Assembly (NCBI GenBank): GCA_003244105.1
Contig: QHBK01000003.1
Coordinates: forward strand, 1-64,000
Direction of reading: 5' to 3'
Length of the DNA: 64,000 nt
DNA from: Candidatus Eremiobacter antarcticus
Lineage (GTDB): Bacteria; Vulcanimicrobiota; Vulcanimicrobiia; Eremiobacterales; Eremiobacteraceae
Of this stretch, positions 1 through 9,840 are shown piece by piece. Numbering within the stretch: position 1 is the first letter of the stretch; the number at the start of each line of letters is the position of its first letter. The position numbers and the translations under genes are program-made. A model generated the notes under the pieces. It was not told where the DNA came from. It made no database searches and worked only from the letters and a program-made list of their open reading frames with translations.

Positions 1-41
1 AATCCAACTTTAGCCCGAATAACCTTGCGTTCGGTGGTCAT
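1..41 (-). CDS. Transposase N-terminus (IS481-like), partial
   Basis: An ATG at 41 on the minus strand is preceded by AAGGAG at good spacing and reads MTTERKVIRAKVG before leaving the window. From memory this matches the opening of IS481-family DDE transposases, which continue with a helix-turn-helix and an integrase core. Only 13 codons are visible, so the assignment rests on that short match plus the TGT-type end just upstream. Whether the full gene is intact cannot be seen. Confidence 0.5.
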   Translation of the reverse strand, partial: MTTERKVIRAKVG

Positions 42-132
42 GATCGACTCCTTCTCTCGAGAGCACGATCTGCGCTCCCGGATTGCCACCGATCTTTTTC
101 GCCAGGTGTCAGATTAAGTCTTAGCTAACACA
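1..132 (-). mobile_element. Edge of an IS481-like insertion sequence
   Basis: The first bases encode the N-terminus of a transposase running off the left edge. Outside it, on the minus strand, the sequence from about 132 inward begins TGTGTTAGCTAAGACTTAAT, and IS481-type elements usually begin with TGT and carry an imperfect terminal inverted repeat. I place the outer end near 130-132, only ten bases before the first codon of the neighbouring gene. The other end of the element and any target duplication lie outside the window, so the boundary is inferred. Confidence 0.45.
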
Positions 133-142
133 CGTTAGCAGT

Positions 143-800
143 ATGATCGTCTCTGCGGCTGCCGCCCTCGGGGCTCCCACGGTATCGGCAAGTCCAGACC
201 CGTATAAGGGAAACTGTCCGAAGACCATCATATTCATCGGAGCGATTACCGTCTCGACGCCTGGCCCGGTGAGTTATGCGTTTTCCTATACACCGCCAGG
301 GCGGAATATAGTAATTTTACCACTTGGTAGTACGGTGCACGCGAAAGTTGCCGGCACGGTTACGGTCACTTCAAGCGGAGTCGCGACGTACTCAGGAACT
401 GGGTCCGTCGAACTGGTTGAGATCGCCCCGATTAAAGCGAAGTCGCAGCCACTGGCCATTACGACGGTGTGCTCATCTTCCACTACTCCTAACTATCCGG
501 TAAGCAGGTCGACCAGCAGCAGCCCAGCCGCAACCAGCTTCGAGCATCCCCTCAACGGCGCAACCGCGCCGCCCGGCCAGATGCCACCGAACATCCATCT
601 GCACAAGCTCACGGCTGCGGAGTTTCAAAGAGACCTGCTTGAGTTGAAATCGCCGCCCGTTGCTAAGATGCACCTCGGCTTCGTAAATCCCGCGGCCTCC
701 ACCACGGATGCGGCGACATTGGGGGTCCTCAAAGCGCAGGTCCACGAAGCTCAGGGAACGTTGAGTAGGTTGCGAACGGCTTCGCGCGTGCGAGTTAGGG
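143..800 (+). pseudogene. 5' part of a frameshifted secreted protein
   Basis: This frame reads MIVSAAAALGAPTVSASPDP, which looks like the hydrophobic end and cleavage region of a signal peptide without the usual basic n-region. A beta-rich segment with two Cys follows, then a Ser/Thr/Pro-rich stretch and a helical segment. The frame stays open to 949, but beyond about 800 it is a shadow of the next frame, which carries clearly protein-like sequence. The stop in that other frame at 762-764 places the frameshift between about 765 and 804. There is no in-frame start further upstream, and the IS end lies ten bases away. The gene therefore probably lost its 5' end to the insertion as well as acquiring a frameshift. 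Confidence 0.5.
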
Positions 801-803
801 CCG

Positions 804-1718
804 ATGCCGACCCCCTCCATCGCCAACGGGCCGATGAAAACGCTCGACAGTGGGGGCAGCAGTACACCCGCGCCAGCCACGCCAACTGTCCCCCCGGTCA
901 ATGGTGGCCCCACCGTTGCGATGCAGCAGAAATACGGTTCGAAGAATGACGTGAAGCTTTGTAATCCTTACGCGTCAGACCCAATTATCGTGACCTACCC
1001 AAGAGTTTTGACGCCGGACAGTGCAAGCAATCTCTATTCGATCGGGGGCTGCTATTTCGGCGGCTCCGGGTCCAACGCGAAAGCATGGGTGTACGGACCA
1101 GGATTCAAGCGTGATTTGGAGTTGCGCTTTTGGACTGACAATGCCATCGTGGTCGCCTTAGATGCGAACATAACCGGTATAGGCGACGAAGGCAACCTCA
1201 AGCTCGTGGTGCAGCGTCAGGATGGCAAACAAGTCCAAGTGTCAGGAATCGTCTTTTACGCGGCGCGCGACACGATACAGCTTAATAGCGTCCCCGGGAG
1301 TTGGGTCAACCTTGGCCAGCCTTCGCCCAACAACTATGAGTCGCCATCGAAAACGCTATACAGCCACGGTCTCACCGTTGCCCTCTACCGCCAAATCCGT
1401 GCAAAACTTACGCCAGCGAGCGATTATTACGACCTCTCCGGTCTTCCTCCGGGATGGGTTGTCGACAAGCTCGATTGGATGCAATACGATGCTTTGTGCC
1501 CGGGCGTCGTGACGTACAAACAAGACTTCGGTTCGTGGGGCCCTCAATGGGATCCGGGGACCGGTAACTTCCACTTTCAATGGGGAGATACCACATGCTC
1601 TGGCTGGACTCCGTCGCCGTTTCCATGGATTGGATGGTATTCGAATATCACCAGTTCGGAATACTCGCTTCGAATTTGGGTTCGGGGGCCCCGAGGCACA
1701 AGGCCTTCGCTCCACTAG
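804..1718 (+). CDS. Secreted/surface protein with IPT/TIG-like domain (3' part of a frameshifted gene)
   Basis: Starts with a Pro/Thr-rich linker. An IPT/TIG-like beta domain follows at about residues 60-150, with an IGGCYFGGSG turn, FWTDNAIVVALD and a VVQRQDGKQVQVSG strand. The last 100 residues form a second domain ending in RIWVRGPRGTRP. IPT/TIG domains occur in extracellular adhesive proteins. As an independent gene from the ATG at 804 it would have no signal peptide, which is odd for this content. I therefore read it as the continuation of the frame starting at 143, joined by a frameshift. No function beyond a surface role can be given. The C-terminal segment resembles the C-terminus of the protein encoded at 3381-5078. 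Confidence 0.55.
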   Translation: MPTPSIANGPMKTLDSGGSSTPAPATPTVPPVNGGPTVAMQQKYGSKNDVKLCNPYASDPIIVTYPRVLTPDSASNLYSIGGCYFGGSGSNAKAWVYGPGFKRDLELRFWTDNAIVVALDANITGIGDEGNLKLVVQRQDGKQVQVSGIVFYAARDTIQLNSVPGSWVNLGQPSPNNYESPSKTLYSHGLTVALYRQIRAKLTPASDYYDLSGLPPGWVVDKLDWMQYDALCPGVVTYKQDFGSWGPQWDPGTGNFHFQWGDTTCSGWTPSPFPWIGWYSNITSSEYSLRIWVRGPRGTRPSLH

Positions 1719-1732
1719 TAACTATCCGCGCG

Positions 1733-1762
1733 TTGAGCCACCAGCCGTAGAAAAAGTATAAC
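1733..1762 (+). promoter_or_regulatory. Candidate sigma70-type promoter
   Basis: TTGAGC at 1733-1738 and TATAAC at 1757-1762 are separated by 18 bases. They lie about 65 bases before the start at 1828, which has GAGG eight bases upstream. Spacing and -10 match are good, and the -35 is moderate. Confidence 0.35.
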
Positions 1763-1827
1763 CTGCTGAGGAGAGGAATATGTTGATGTAGCTCAGGTTT
1801 CTAACAGATGGCATTCGAGGTAACCAA

Positions 1828-3000
1828 ATGCGTTCATATCGTTATTTCCTATGTTTGGTCGCGATCACGCTAGTCATGATGGTGCTTGCAGATACCCAAC
1901 CCGCATTTGCTCCAACGCCAGGAGAGGTCGGATCGCCCCACCCAAGCGCAGCATCGCCTAAACCTGCGGTTGGCGCACCGAACCCGATGTTGCACGCGCC
2001 GCCACCCCTCAAGAGCTTCATGGCCGCCCCAATCAACCTAATGAGCACGCTCGACCAACAGCAATGTAACAACCATGGCGGATTCGCGGGTGGCCTGGCC
2101 TGCAAAGCGGGATTGCCCAACGGCATGCTCGCCTTGGTTTGGAACTACTGCAAGGGGTGTCACGCGGACGGTTTTCACTTATATCGCGTCGATGGAGGCC
2201 AGCACACGCCTGTCTCCATCCCGGCCAACGGCACGTCGGTCACATTAGCGCTGCTTGATGTTCCTGCGGGGGGCTTCAGCGGCAAATGCTATGTCGTTAC
2301 CGCTTACAGCGGTCAGGCCGAGTCCGGCACAAGCGATGCGTACTGCATCGGCGGCGGCACCGTTATCGCAACCGCAACATTTGCTCCCCAACACGTGCGC
2401 AGTTCCGGAAAAAACGCCAACTACGATGGTATCGGGTCGGCGAGCACCACACAAGAGAGCTTAAGGCGACTCAAGGTGGGGTACTACCATAGCGTCACCC
2501 CCGTCGGGGCGCTTCACAACCCTGCGTGGGACAATTGGCTCTGGCGCGGAGCGGCCTATTTCGACGTATCGTCGCTCAAAAACAAGAAGATCTATAGTGC
2601 CCTTCTACATCTGCGCGTGCAAACATCATACATCTACCAGCGCCAAGGTACGAGCCACACATTCGATGAGAAGAATGTTATCAGTGACGATCACACCACA
2701 TCATGCGCAGCGAAGATTGGCACCGCTACTTCGTATTGGTGGACCTACAGCACCTGGATCGCATACTCGATTGTCTCATCGCATGGTCAATATGTCGGAC
2801 CGGATGTCGCTATGGATGTAACTGGGATAGTGAGAACCTGGGTGGGTGGCGCTCCAAACTACGGCCTCGTCCTTGCCGGAGAAACCGAATCAACCGACCC
2901 TCACCTCGGAGCGGATGGGGCGAATCTTAACTGGTTGCCTACCGTTTGTCAAACTGAATATACCAATGACATCTCACTCGAGGTCAAGTATTCGAGCTAG
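1828..3000 (+). CDS. Secreted protein with FN3-like and DNRLRE-like domains
   Basis: 390 residues. It begins with a clear signal peptide (MRSYRYFLCLVAITLVMMVL, cleavage after QPAFA near residue 28), then a Pro-rich linker. A roughly 95-residue fibronectin-like domain follows, with four or more Cys and the segment DGFHLYRVDGG. The C-terminal 200 residues resemble the DNRLRE type of extracellular beta domain: AYFDVSSLKNKKIYSALLHL and a C-terminal VRTWVGGAPNYGLVL are typical. DNRLRE domains occur in large secreted proteins of soil bacteria, often as structural modules. The start is fixed by GAGG upstream of the ATG. The 'YRVDG' domain recurs in the protein at 3381-5078. No catalytic residues were recognised, and the role is unknown. 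Confidence 0.75.
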   Translation: MRSYRYFLCLVAITLVMMVLADTQPAFAPTPGEVGSPHPSAASPKPAVGAPNPMLHAPPPLKSFMAAPINLMSTLDQQQCNNHGGFAGGLACKAGLPNGMLALVWNYCKGCHADGFHLYRVDGGQHTPVSIPANGTSVTLALLDVPAGGFSGKCYVVTAYSGQAESGTSDAYCIGGGTVIATATFAPQHVRSSGKNANYDGIGSASTTQESLRRLKVGYYHSVTPVGALHNPAWDNWLWRGAAYFDVSSLKNKKIYSALLHLRVQTSYIYQRQGTSHTFDEKNVISDDHTTSCAAKIGTATSYWWTYSTWIAYSIVSSHGQYVGPDVAMDVTGIVRTWVGGAPNYGLVLAGETESTDPHLGADGANLNWLPTVCQTEYTNDISLEVKYSS

Positions 3001-3380
3001 GACTACGCCCACATGTTTCAGCGATAGCGCTCTAGTTGGGGCACGAGCTCAGACGCGACCCTGCCTCCACAGACATGCCGCTGCCACGCAGGCAGGCGCA
3101 GTCACCGCGTCCTCTAGGCCGAAGTCGATTAATTGACGGTCAAAGTCGGGCGCCTTTGAACTCATTTAAACCTCCAATTTTCCAATCGCGAGGTGCTGCT
3201 CGAAATCTTCAAGCAAGTCTGCGCGATATTGCCCGCGCACATCTCTGGTCCGTTGCACCAAGTCGTCCGTCGCGAGACAGGCGTCTCAACCCAGAAGCCA
3301 GCCGAGTTAACGAAGAAGGCTCTTGAAACTGGACGAATGATTAGCGCCAAGGCGGTGTCGCTAGGCGCCTCCTCTTCGTT
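3001..3380. other. Intergenic stretch between two convergent secreted-protein genes
   Basis: No gene I can defend lies here. A plus-strand frame at 3193-3384 (63 codons from a GTG) is Lys/Ala-rich at its end but lacks a properly spaced ribosome site and has no recognised homologue. I saw no terminator hairpin with a T-run. Confidence 0.4.
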
Positions 3381-5078
3381 CTAGGTGTCACACGAGCCGG
3401 ACTTGGCTAAGGTTGAAATTGGCCGCTGGCCCACGGGTCCCGTGAGGTTCCATTCGAGCGTGTACGCCAAAGAATCGATACCGCTATAGTGCCAATGCAC
3501 GGCGGTCCTCATATCCGACGTGGGGGCTGTCGTCACGGAAGCGCCGCGCCATGTGTTGTCCGGCGAATAGTCAGTCGGCGTCGTGGTGGAGTTCGCACTG
3601 GTGATTTTGGCACTCGTCACCGTCCAACCCGGTTCCAGTGCGACGCTCACGCCAATAAGGTCGTCACCTGATGTCTGGTGGGACCAATCGCCTGACCCCA
3701 CTCGAGTCGTTGTCGGGTACTCGAGCGTTGCATTACTCGCGCCGATTCCATAAGTATTCGTTGAGACCGCGGGCGTCGCTAGGATGGTGAGATCCATCGT
3801 CGCTGATCCCGTGTCGGGATCAAGCACGACGCTGAACGCCGCAGTGTTAACGTTTCCCCAGGAAAGGCTAACCTGCGCCGGCTGCTGGTGTCCGACTGGG
3901 AGCGTCCCCACTATAGCGTATACATATGCGGCGGGTGGAACAGCCTTGAGAACCGGCAGATGCCAACCGCTGTTTTCTACTGGGTTGTCGCCGCGCCACG
4001 CAACCTGTAACGTGTACGGAGGAGCTTTTGGAACGCAATCCAGTGAGTAGTGTATGTCGCCCAGCGTGTACGTGTGATTCACGACAGGGTTGAGGGCCAC
4101 CTCACACTCCTGATCGCTACACAGCTGTTGTTGCAAGCTCACAAGAAAATAGTACCAGCCGCCCTTGTGCAGCTCAGGATTGTTACCGAGCCCATTTCCG
4201 TGATTGTCGTAGACTTTGAGGATGGCAGCTGGCGCGTGCATTAAACCATTGGGCATGGTTGCCCGCGCCCATTTGCTGCTTGGCGAAGACGTTGTAAAGG
4301 CTCCGGGGCCAACCACTTTTGTTGGCCCACCTTGGCTAGATTGCGTCTTCGCCAAGGGCAACGCCTCGACTACTTTTACTCTTAGCGTCCGAGCACGGTG
4401 CCGAGCAAGGTACGCCGCCTCCGTTTGACGGAGACGCGGCTTTAACTTTGCGCCGAGATTCGGATCGCTTGCATCGAGTCCTATAGCTCGCAGCCGGGTG
4501 ACGACGGCTGACGGAGGGGTGTGGGTGGTCATGCCGCCTAGCGGTGCCGGATTTCGCGCTTGCCCAGCTGACGCGGACGTAGGCGGTGGACCGCCGCTGG
4601 AAGGGTTGGGGATTCGCTTGACAGTCGGCACGATGCAATATCGGTTGCTATCGTGCGACTCGCTCGCATCTTGAACAGCCGCAACGACAAAGCATGCCAA
4701 GCCGGAACTATGAACAAACGCGAGTGTGCCGTCGTTGTGAATACCGTAATCCTGCCGCTGGCCATCGACGCGGTATACGTGGAAACTGTCCACGTGCCCG
4801 CTCCAATCCCAGATCAACGTCACATATCCCGGCGTCAGATGGCTGCACCCATAGGCCGCGTGCTCGAAGTAGCCTTGTCCTCCGTTGTAAACGTGAGTGA
4901 GACAATCCGCTGCGCTTGCTGGTTGACGCAGATTTGTTGGGGACGTCAGCCTGATTGGTGCTGAGATTGGTTGCGTTGCGGTGTGCGGTGTCGCGAGAAC
5001 CGAGGTCGCCGAACCAGCGATCAACAACGCAAGCACAATCACCCAGGCTCTGTAGTTTCCGGTGCCTCTTATACCCAT
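3381..5078 (-). CDS. Secreted modular protein with 'YRVDG' FN3-like domain
   Basis: About 565 residues from the ATG at 5078, which has AAGGTG upstream; an in-frame TTG at 5090 is less likely. The N-terminus is a signal peptide (WVIVLALLIAGSATSVLA). Residues about 55-150 form the same Cys-containing beta domain as in the protein at 1828-3000 (LIWDWSGHVDSFHVYRVDG). A low-complexity linker follows, then a middle segment listing Cys-rich strands, and a C-terminal domain ending YTLEWNLTGPVGQRP that resembles the end of the protein at 804-1718. The gene is convergent with its paralogue-like neighbour. It probably acts outside the cytoplasm in binding or structure, and no enzymatic motif is visible. 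Confidence 0.7.
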   Translation of the reverse strand: MGIRGTGNYRAWVIVLALLIAGSATSVLATPHTATQPISAPIRLTSPTNLRQPASAADCLTHVYNGGQGYFEHAAYGCSHLTPGYVTLIWDWSGHVDSFHVYRVDGQRQDYGIHNDGTLAFVHSSGLACFVVAAVQDASESHDSNRYCIVPTVKRIPNPSSGGPPPTSASAGQARNPAPLGGMTTHTPPSAVVTRLRAIGLDASDPNLGAKLKPRLRQTEAAYLARHRARTLRVKVVEALPLAKTQSSQGGPTKVVGPGAFTTSSPSSKWARATMPNGLMHAPAAILKVYDNHGNGLGNNPELHKGGWYYFLVSLQQQLCSDQECEVALNPVVNHTYTLGDIHYSLDCVPKAPPYTLQVAWRGDNPVENSGWHLPVLKAVPPAAYVYAIVGTLPVGHQQPAQVSLSWGNVNTAAFSVVLDPDTGSATMDLTILATPAVSTNTYGIGASNATLEYPTTTRVGSGDWSHQTSGDDLIGVSVALEPGWTVTSAKITSANSTTTPTDYSPDNTWRGASVTTAPTSDMRTAVHWHYSGIDSLAYTLEWNLTGPVGQRPISTLAKSGSCDT

Positions 5079-5289
5079 ATCACCTTGCAATCCACAGATA
5101 TTAAGACGAGCATGGCGCCAACGACCGCATCGATCATCAAACCGTCTCGCTGCAATGCATTCGGAAAGCGCTGAATAGAAGCCCTTGGTTTTTCCTTACC
5201 GGGCGCTTCCGATCGTGCGCCGCGCTGGGTTGCCACTTGCTTTGGCGAACGTTAGTTCGTGCTTGAAACTCTGCTGTGGAAAGCGATGT

Positions 5290-5850
5290 AAACACGCGGT
5301 CACTTGCGCTCTTGAGCTTTACGCTCCAGCCATCGCCGCTTACAAGTCCCTCGGAGATGAAACGAAACTCAGCACCGTTCTGGCAACCTTGCCGAGTTGG
5401 AATTCGAAGCGGTGAACCCTGATTGCGCTTGCTCATGCGAATGAAGCGTTCCACGACTTCGCGCAGGGCAAAAACGTCACATGCAGCCAACATACCAGAA
5501 CTACATCGCCCGTACACGCGTTGGGCAACCTCGATCGGGCTCGCCAGGCGGCACGCGAGGGACTGCGTTGGGTGCGCACAGCCGGAAATCCCGACTCGAC
5601 CCCCCGGGTCAACATCGTTGTCATCGCGGGCGCAACCCGGTGACGCAACAGGCCGCGCCAGATTGATGCGATTCTCAGATGCGGTCTATCTCAGCAACAA
5701 CCTTCAGCGCTTTTCACAGAACAATGGAGTCATGACGCGCTGAAGGCGGCGTTGCGCGAGAAGCTCACCGGCGCCGAGATCTCGCAACTCGAAGCCAAAG
5801 GCGCGGCCTGGTCAGAAGATCAAGCTGTCGAAGAAGCGCTCAAAGTGTGA
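5290..5850 (+). pseudogene. Decayed C-terminus of a TPR-containing regulator/ATPase
   Basis: Successive pieces in different frames give one coherent protein tail: AIAAYKSLGDETKLSTVL, then AELEFEA, then ALAHANEAFHDFAQGKNVT, then NLDRARQAAREGLRWVRTAG, and finally ALKAALREKLTGAEISQL ending in EDQAVEEALKV and a stop at 5848-5850. This is the pattern of the TPR tail of large predicted-ATPase or BTAD/LuxR-type regulators, as I know the family. At least two frameshifts separate the pieces, and no N-terminal ATPase or DNA-binding part is present. The flanking 5100-5290 shows nothing recognisable. It is a relic and is not expressed as a full protein. Confidence 0.6.
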
Positions 5851-5888
5851 GTTAGGGCTATCCCCCCTTAGAGGTCCACAGTTCTACG

Positions 5889-6911
5889 CTATTTGGTGCA
5901 CGTCAAGTCGATGCGGAAGTTCGGCGGGTTGCTCTTGAATTGTGGCCTATGCGTAGCCAACTTCTGTTTGGCGGCATCAAACGTCACTAAGAGTTTTACC
6001 GGTTTATCCGAGAGAGGAAACGGCAGCTGAATGAAACGCTGCTGGTACGTGAACGAGCTCCCAGGTGCGAACGTGTGAAACGCCATCTGGCTAAAGCTGC
6101 CGCTTGAGATAACGCCGGATGATGAGGCGAGGGTGTTACCGCTTGTGAGCACGAGCTGCTGGTCTGTGACATTGGTATCACCAGGCGAAAGGGACTGATG
6201 TGCGAGGCTGGTCCAGTCTTCTGTAATCGCCCAACCGTTCTGATTGCCTGAGAGGTCGTTGTTGGGTCCGACCGCGGTGACGCGCACGCGCCATATACCG
6301 TTGGACATCCGCTGGTGCACGCAGCCTTGGGTGCCCTTGATCTCGTACGATCCCCCCTGCGCAGCCGGTGCGCCGCTCGCGGTGCAGTCTAGTTTGATAT
6401 GGTAGTTGTACTGACTTGTGCTGAACTGGGGTTTCATCTTCATTTGTGCGAGCCGGTCGCCGTCGAAAGCTATTGTGAGGGCTTTCGGTTTTACCGCCGG
6501 ATTCAGTCCGGGTCCGGCGCTGCGAAACAGCTGCGTGTGCGTATATTGAGCGGCCGGAGCAAACGAATGGGAACCAACCCCGGACATGGACATCATACCC
6601 GTGTTGGTCGAGGATGCCGCAATCGAACTGCCATCTGCAAGTTCGAGCATTTGATCTTTCAACACGGAATCACTTGGCGAGATTTCCTGACTTGTGCCGT
6701 TGCGCCACAGTTCGGTCACTTGCCAGCCGACCTGCTGGGCGCCATCCATGAGCGGTTCCACCTTGGTCACTTGGACGCGCCAAATTCCATTGAACATCCA
6801 TTGACTCATGCAACCTTCGCTCGCGGTCCCGGCACCGATTGAATGGAGCGTGCCAGCCAGGATGAACAACACGATGATGATGAGCACCGATGGATTTGTC
6901 AAACGACGCAT
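5889..6911 (-). CDS. Secreted protein made of two copies of one unknown domain
   Basis: 340 residues from the ATG at 6911, chosen because GGAGG sits eight bases upstream; a longer frame to 6971 lacks this. The N-terminus is MRRLTNPSVLIIIVLFILAG, a signal peptide or anchor. The rest is a tandem duplication. Both copies open with GC(M/V)xQxMxNGIWRV and a GW(Q/A)(V/I)TExW strand, pass through an SPxD...LxLxxG segment and HxFAPxxxxTxxQ, and end in an (I/F)xxLxCT strand. Each copy has one Cys at its start and one at its end, suggesting a disulphide per domain. I do not recognise the family. The pattern suggests an extracellular beta-sandwich repeat. Confidence 0.7.
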   Translation of the reverse strand: MRRLTNPSVLIIIVLFILAGTLHSIGAGTASEGCMSQWMFNGIWRVQVTKVEPLMDGAQQVGWQVTELWRNGTSQEISPSDSVLKDQMLELADGSSIAASSTNTGMMSMSGVGSHSFAPAAQYTHTQLFRSAGPGLNPAVKPKALTIAFDGDRLAQMKMKPQFSTSQYNYHIKLDCTASGAPAAQGGSYEIKGTQGCVHQRMSNGIWRVRVTAVGPNNDLSGNQNGWAITEDWTSLAHQSLSPGDTNVTDQQLVLTSGNTLASSSGVISSGSFSQMAFHTFAPGSSFTYQQRFIQLPFPLSDKPVKLLVTFDAAKQKLATHRPQFKSNPPNFRIDLTCTK

Positions 6912-7004
6912 GCGAGAACCTCCGATAGAGCGCACCCTATGAGTGACGTCAGCAAGCACATCGCGTGCCAAAGGTTAACGCAGAGCTCGCGGAGCCAAAA
7001 AGCG

Positions 7005-7077
7005 TACCCCCAAGGGAATTCGAATCCCTGTCCCCGCCTTGAAAGGGCGGTATCCTAGGCCTCTAGACGATGGGGGC
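7005..7077 (-). tRNA. tRNA-Glu (anticodon TTC)
   Basis: 73 bases on the minus strand fold as a standard cloverleaf. The acceptor GCCCCCA pairs with TGGGGGT with discriminator A, the anticodon arm CCGCC/GGCGG encloses CTTTCAA (anticodon TTC), and the T arm has loop TTCGAAT. The 3' CCA is not encoded. It follows the CAT-anticodon tRNA by 16 bases and is probably cotranscribed with it. Confidence 0.93.
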
Positions 7078-7093
7078 GCGTAGCCGCCTCACT

Positions 7094-8934
<1,841 letters not shown>

Positions 8935-8982
8935 GCTTATTTTGCTTTGGGTGCGCCTAGCGTTTGTCCTGGAACGCTTGTT

Positions 8983-9819
8983 CTACGGCTGAAGGTAGAA
9001 GTTATTCCCCAGCACGAATTCGCGATGCGCTTTCTGATGGTGCAACAAATCGCGCGACTGCATGCCGGAGGCAAGCGACGCGCACACGACGATGATGGGA
9101 AACTGGCGGGCCCACAGCGTCAAGCGCTCTTCGTAGTAGGCCACGCTTTCGTGGTCGAAACACATGCCATCCGTCTCTGGATGGCCCAACATCCGAACGC
9201 TCTTCCAGCCGGCGGCAAGTATCATCCCAAGCAAGCCGTCGTACTGTTCTATTTGCCGATCCCAGCCTGCTCGGTTCTCAGCCTCGAACCACGTGAAGCA
9301 TAATTGTCTGCGTTTGAGCAGGTGATCGAGGTCGAAGCCTTCTTCCGAAATGATCTTCTCGAACATCATGCGATGGTCGGGATGCACCATGAGGACGCAG
9401 GCTTGGCTGCCGCGCAGCGCGTTGCCGATGTAGCTGCGAGCGAATGCGATGTACTCGTCCATGTCCTGCATCACCGCAAGCACGTGCCGGCCCGCCGAGA
9501 ACTCCGGTCCGGTGAGACCTAACTCGAGCGGCATGAATCCCACAGGCCGCTCTTCCAATTTTTGCCGGATAAGCGACAGCGAGTAGCCACGGCTTTTCAG
9601 TCTGTTGATCTCTTCCACTCGCGCGATCGCGGAAGCCTCATCGAACAGGTTGGTCCGCCCGGATACCGAGTCGACGTCCAAAAGGCCGCATTCGCCGTAT
9701 TTACGAAGCGTCGGTACGGAGATCCCCAGCTTGCTTGCCAGCTCTTTGATCGTGACCTTTTGGGCCGACCACGGCTGTTCGGGGTCTGATTGCCCTGCGA
9801 CGAGGCTTTCCACTGCCAT
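8983..9819 (-). CDS. MerR-type HTH regulator with MEDS (DcmR-like) sensory domain
   Basis: About 278 residues from the ATG at 9819. The N-terminal 70-80 residues after a short leader are a MerR-like winged helix: VTIKELASKLGISVPTLRKY, then SRGYSLSLIRQKL. Residues from about 110 to the end match the MEDS domain known from the methylotroph regulator DcmR and from methanogens: a Walker-like fold with AGRHVLAVMQDMDEYIAFA and VLMVHPDHRMMFE, and ending in an RDLLHHQKAHREF helix. The ligand is unknown. It is divergent from birA with about 20 bases between starts, so it may autoregulate and affect birA. That regulatory link is inference. Confidence 0.75.
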   Translation of the reverse strand: MAVESLVAGQSDPEQPWSAQKVTIKELASKLGISVPTLRKYGECGLLDVDSVSGRTNLFDEASAIARVEEINRLKSRGYSLSLIRQKLEERPVGFMPLELGLTGPEFSAGRHVLAVMQDMDEYIAFARSYIGNALRGSQACVLMVHPDHRMMFEKIISEEGFDLDHLLKRRQLCFTWFEAENRAGWDRQIEQYDGLLGMILAAGWKSVRMLGHPETDGMCFDHESVAYYEERLTLWARQFPIIVVCASLASGMQSRDLLHHQKAHREFVLGNNFYLQP

Positions 9820-9840
9820 CTGGCGTTTGTCTCTCCCTTG

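Noticed and set aside
1785-1815. tRNA-like string GATGTAGCTCAGG
   Set aside because: Only a D-arm-like match; no acceptor, anticodon or T arm can be built around it.
3193-3384. 63-codon plus-strand frame in the spacer between two secreted-protein genes
   Set aside because: Starts at GTG with GAGG touching the start codon, no recognised similarity, and competing frames of the same length exist on the other strand.
5137-5517. 126-codon minus-strand frame
   Set aside because: It is antisense to the coherent TPR relic on the plus strand and has no ribosome site or family feature.
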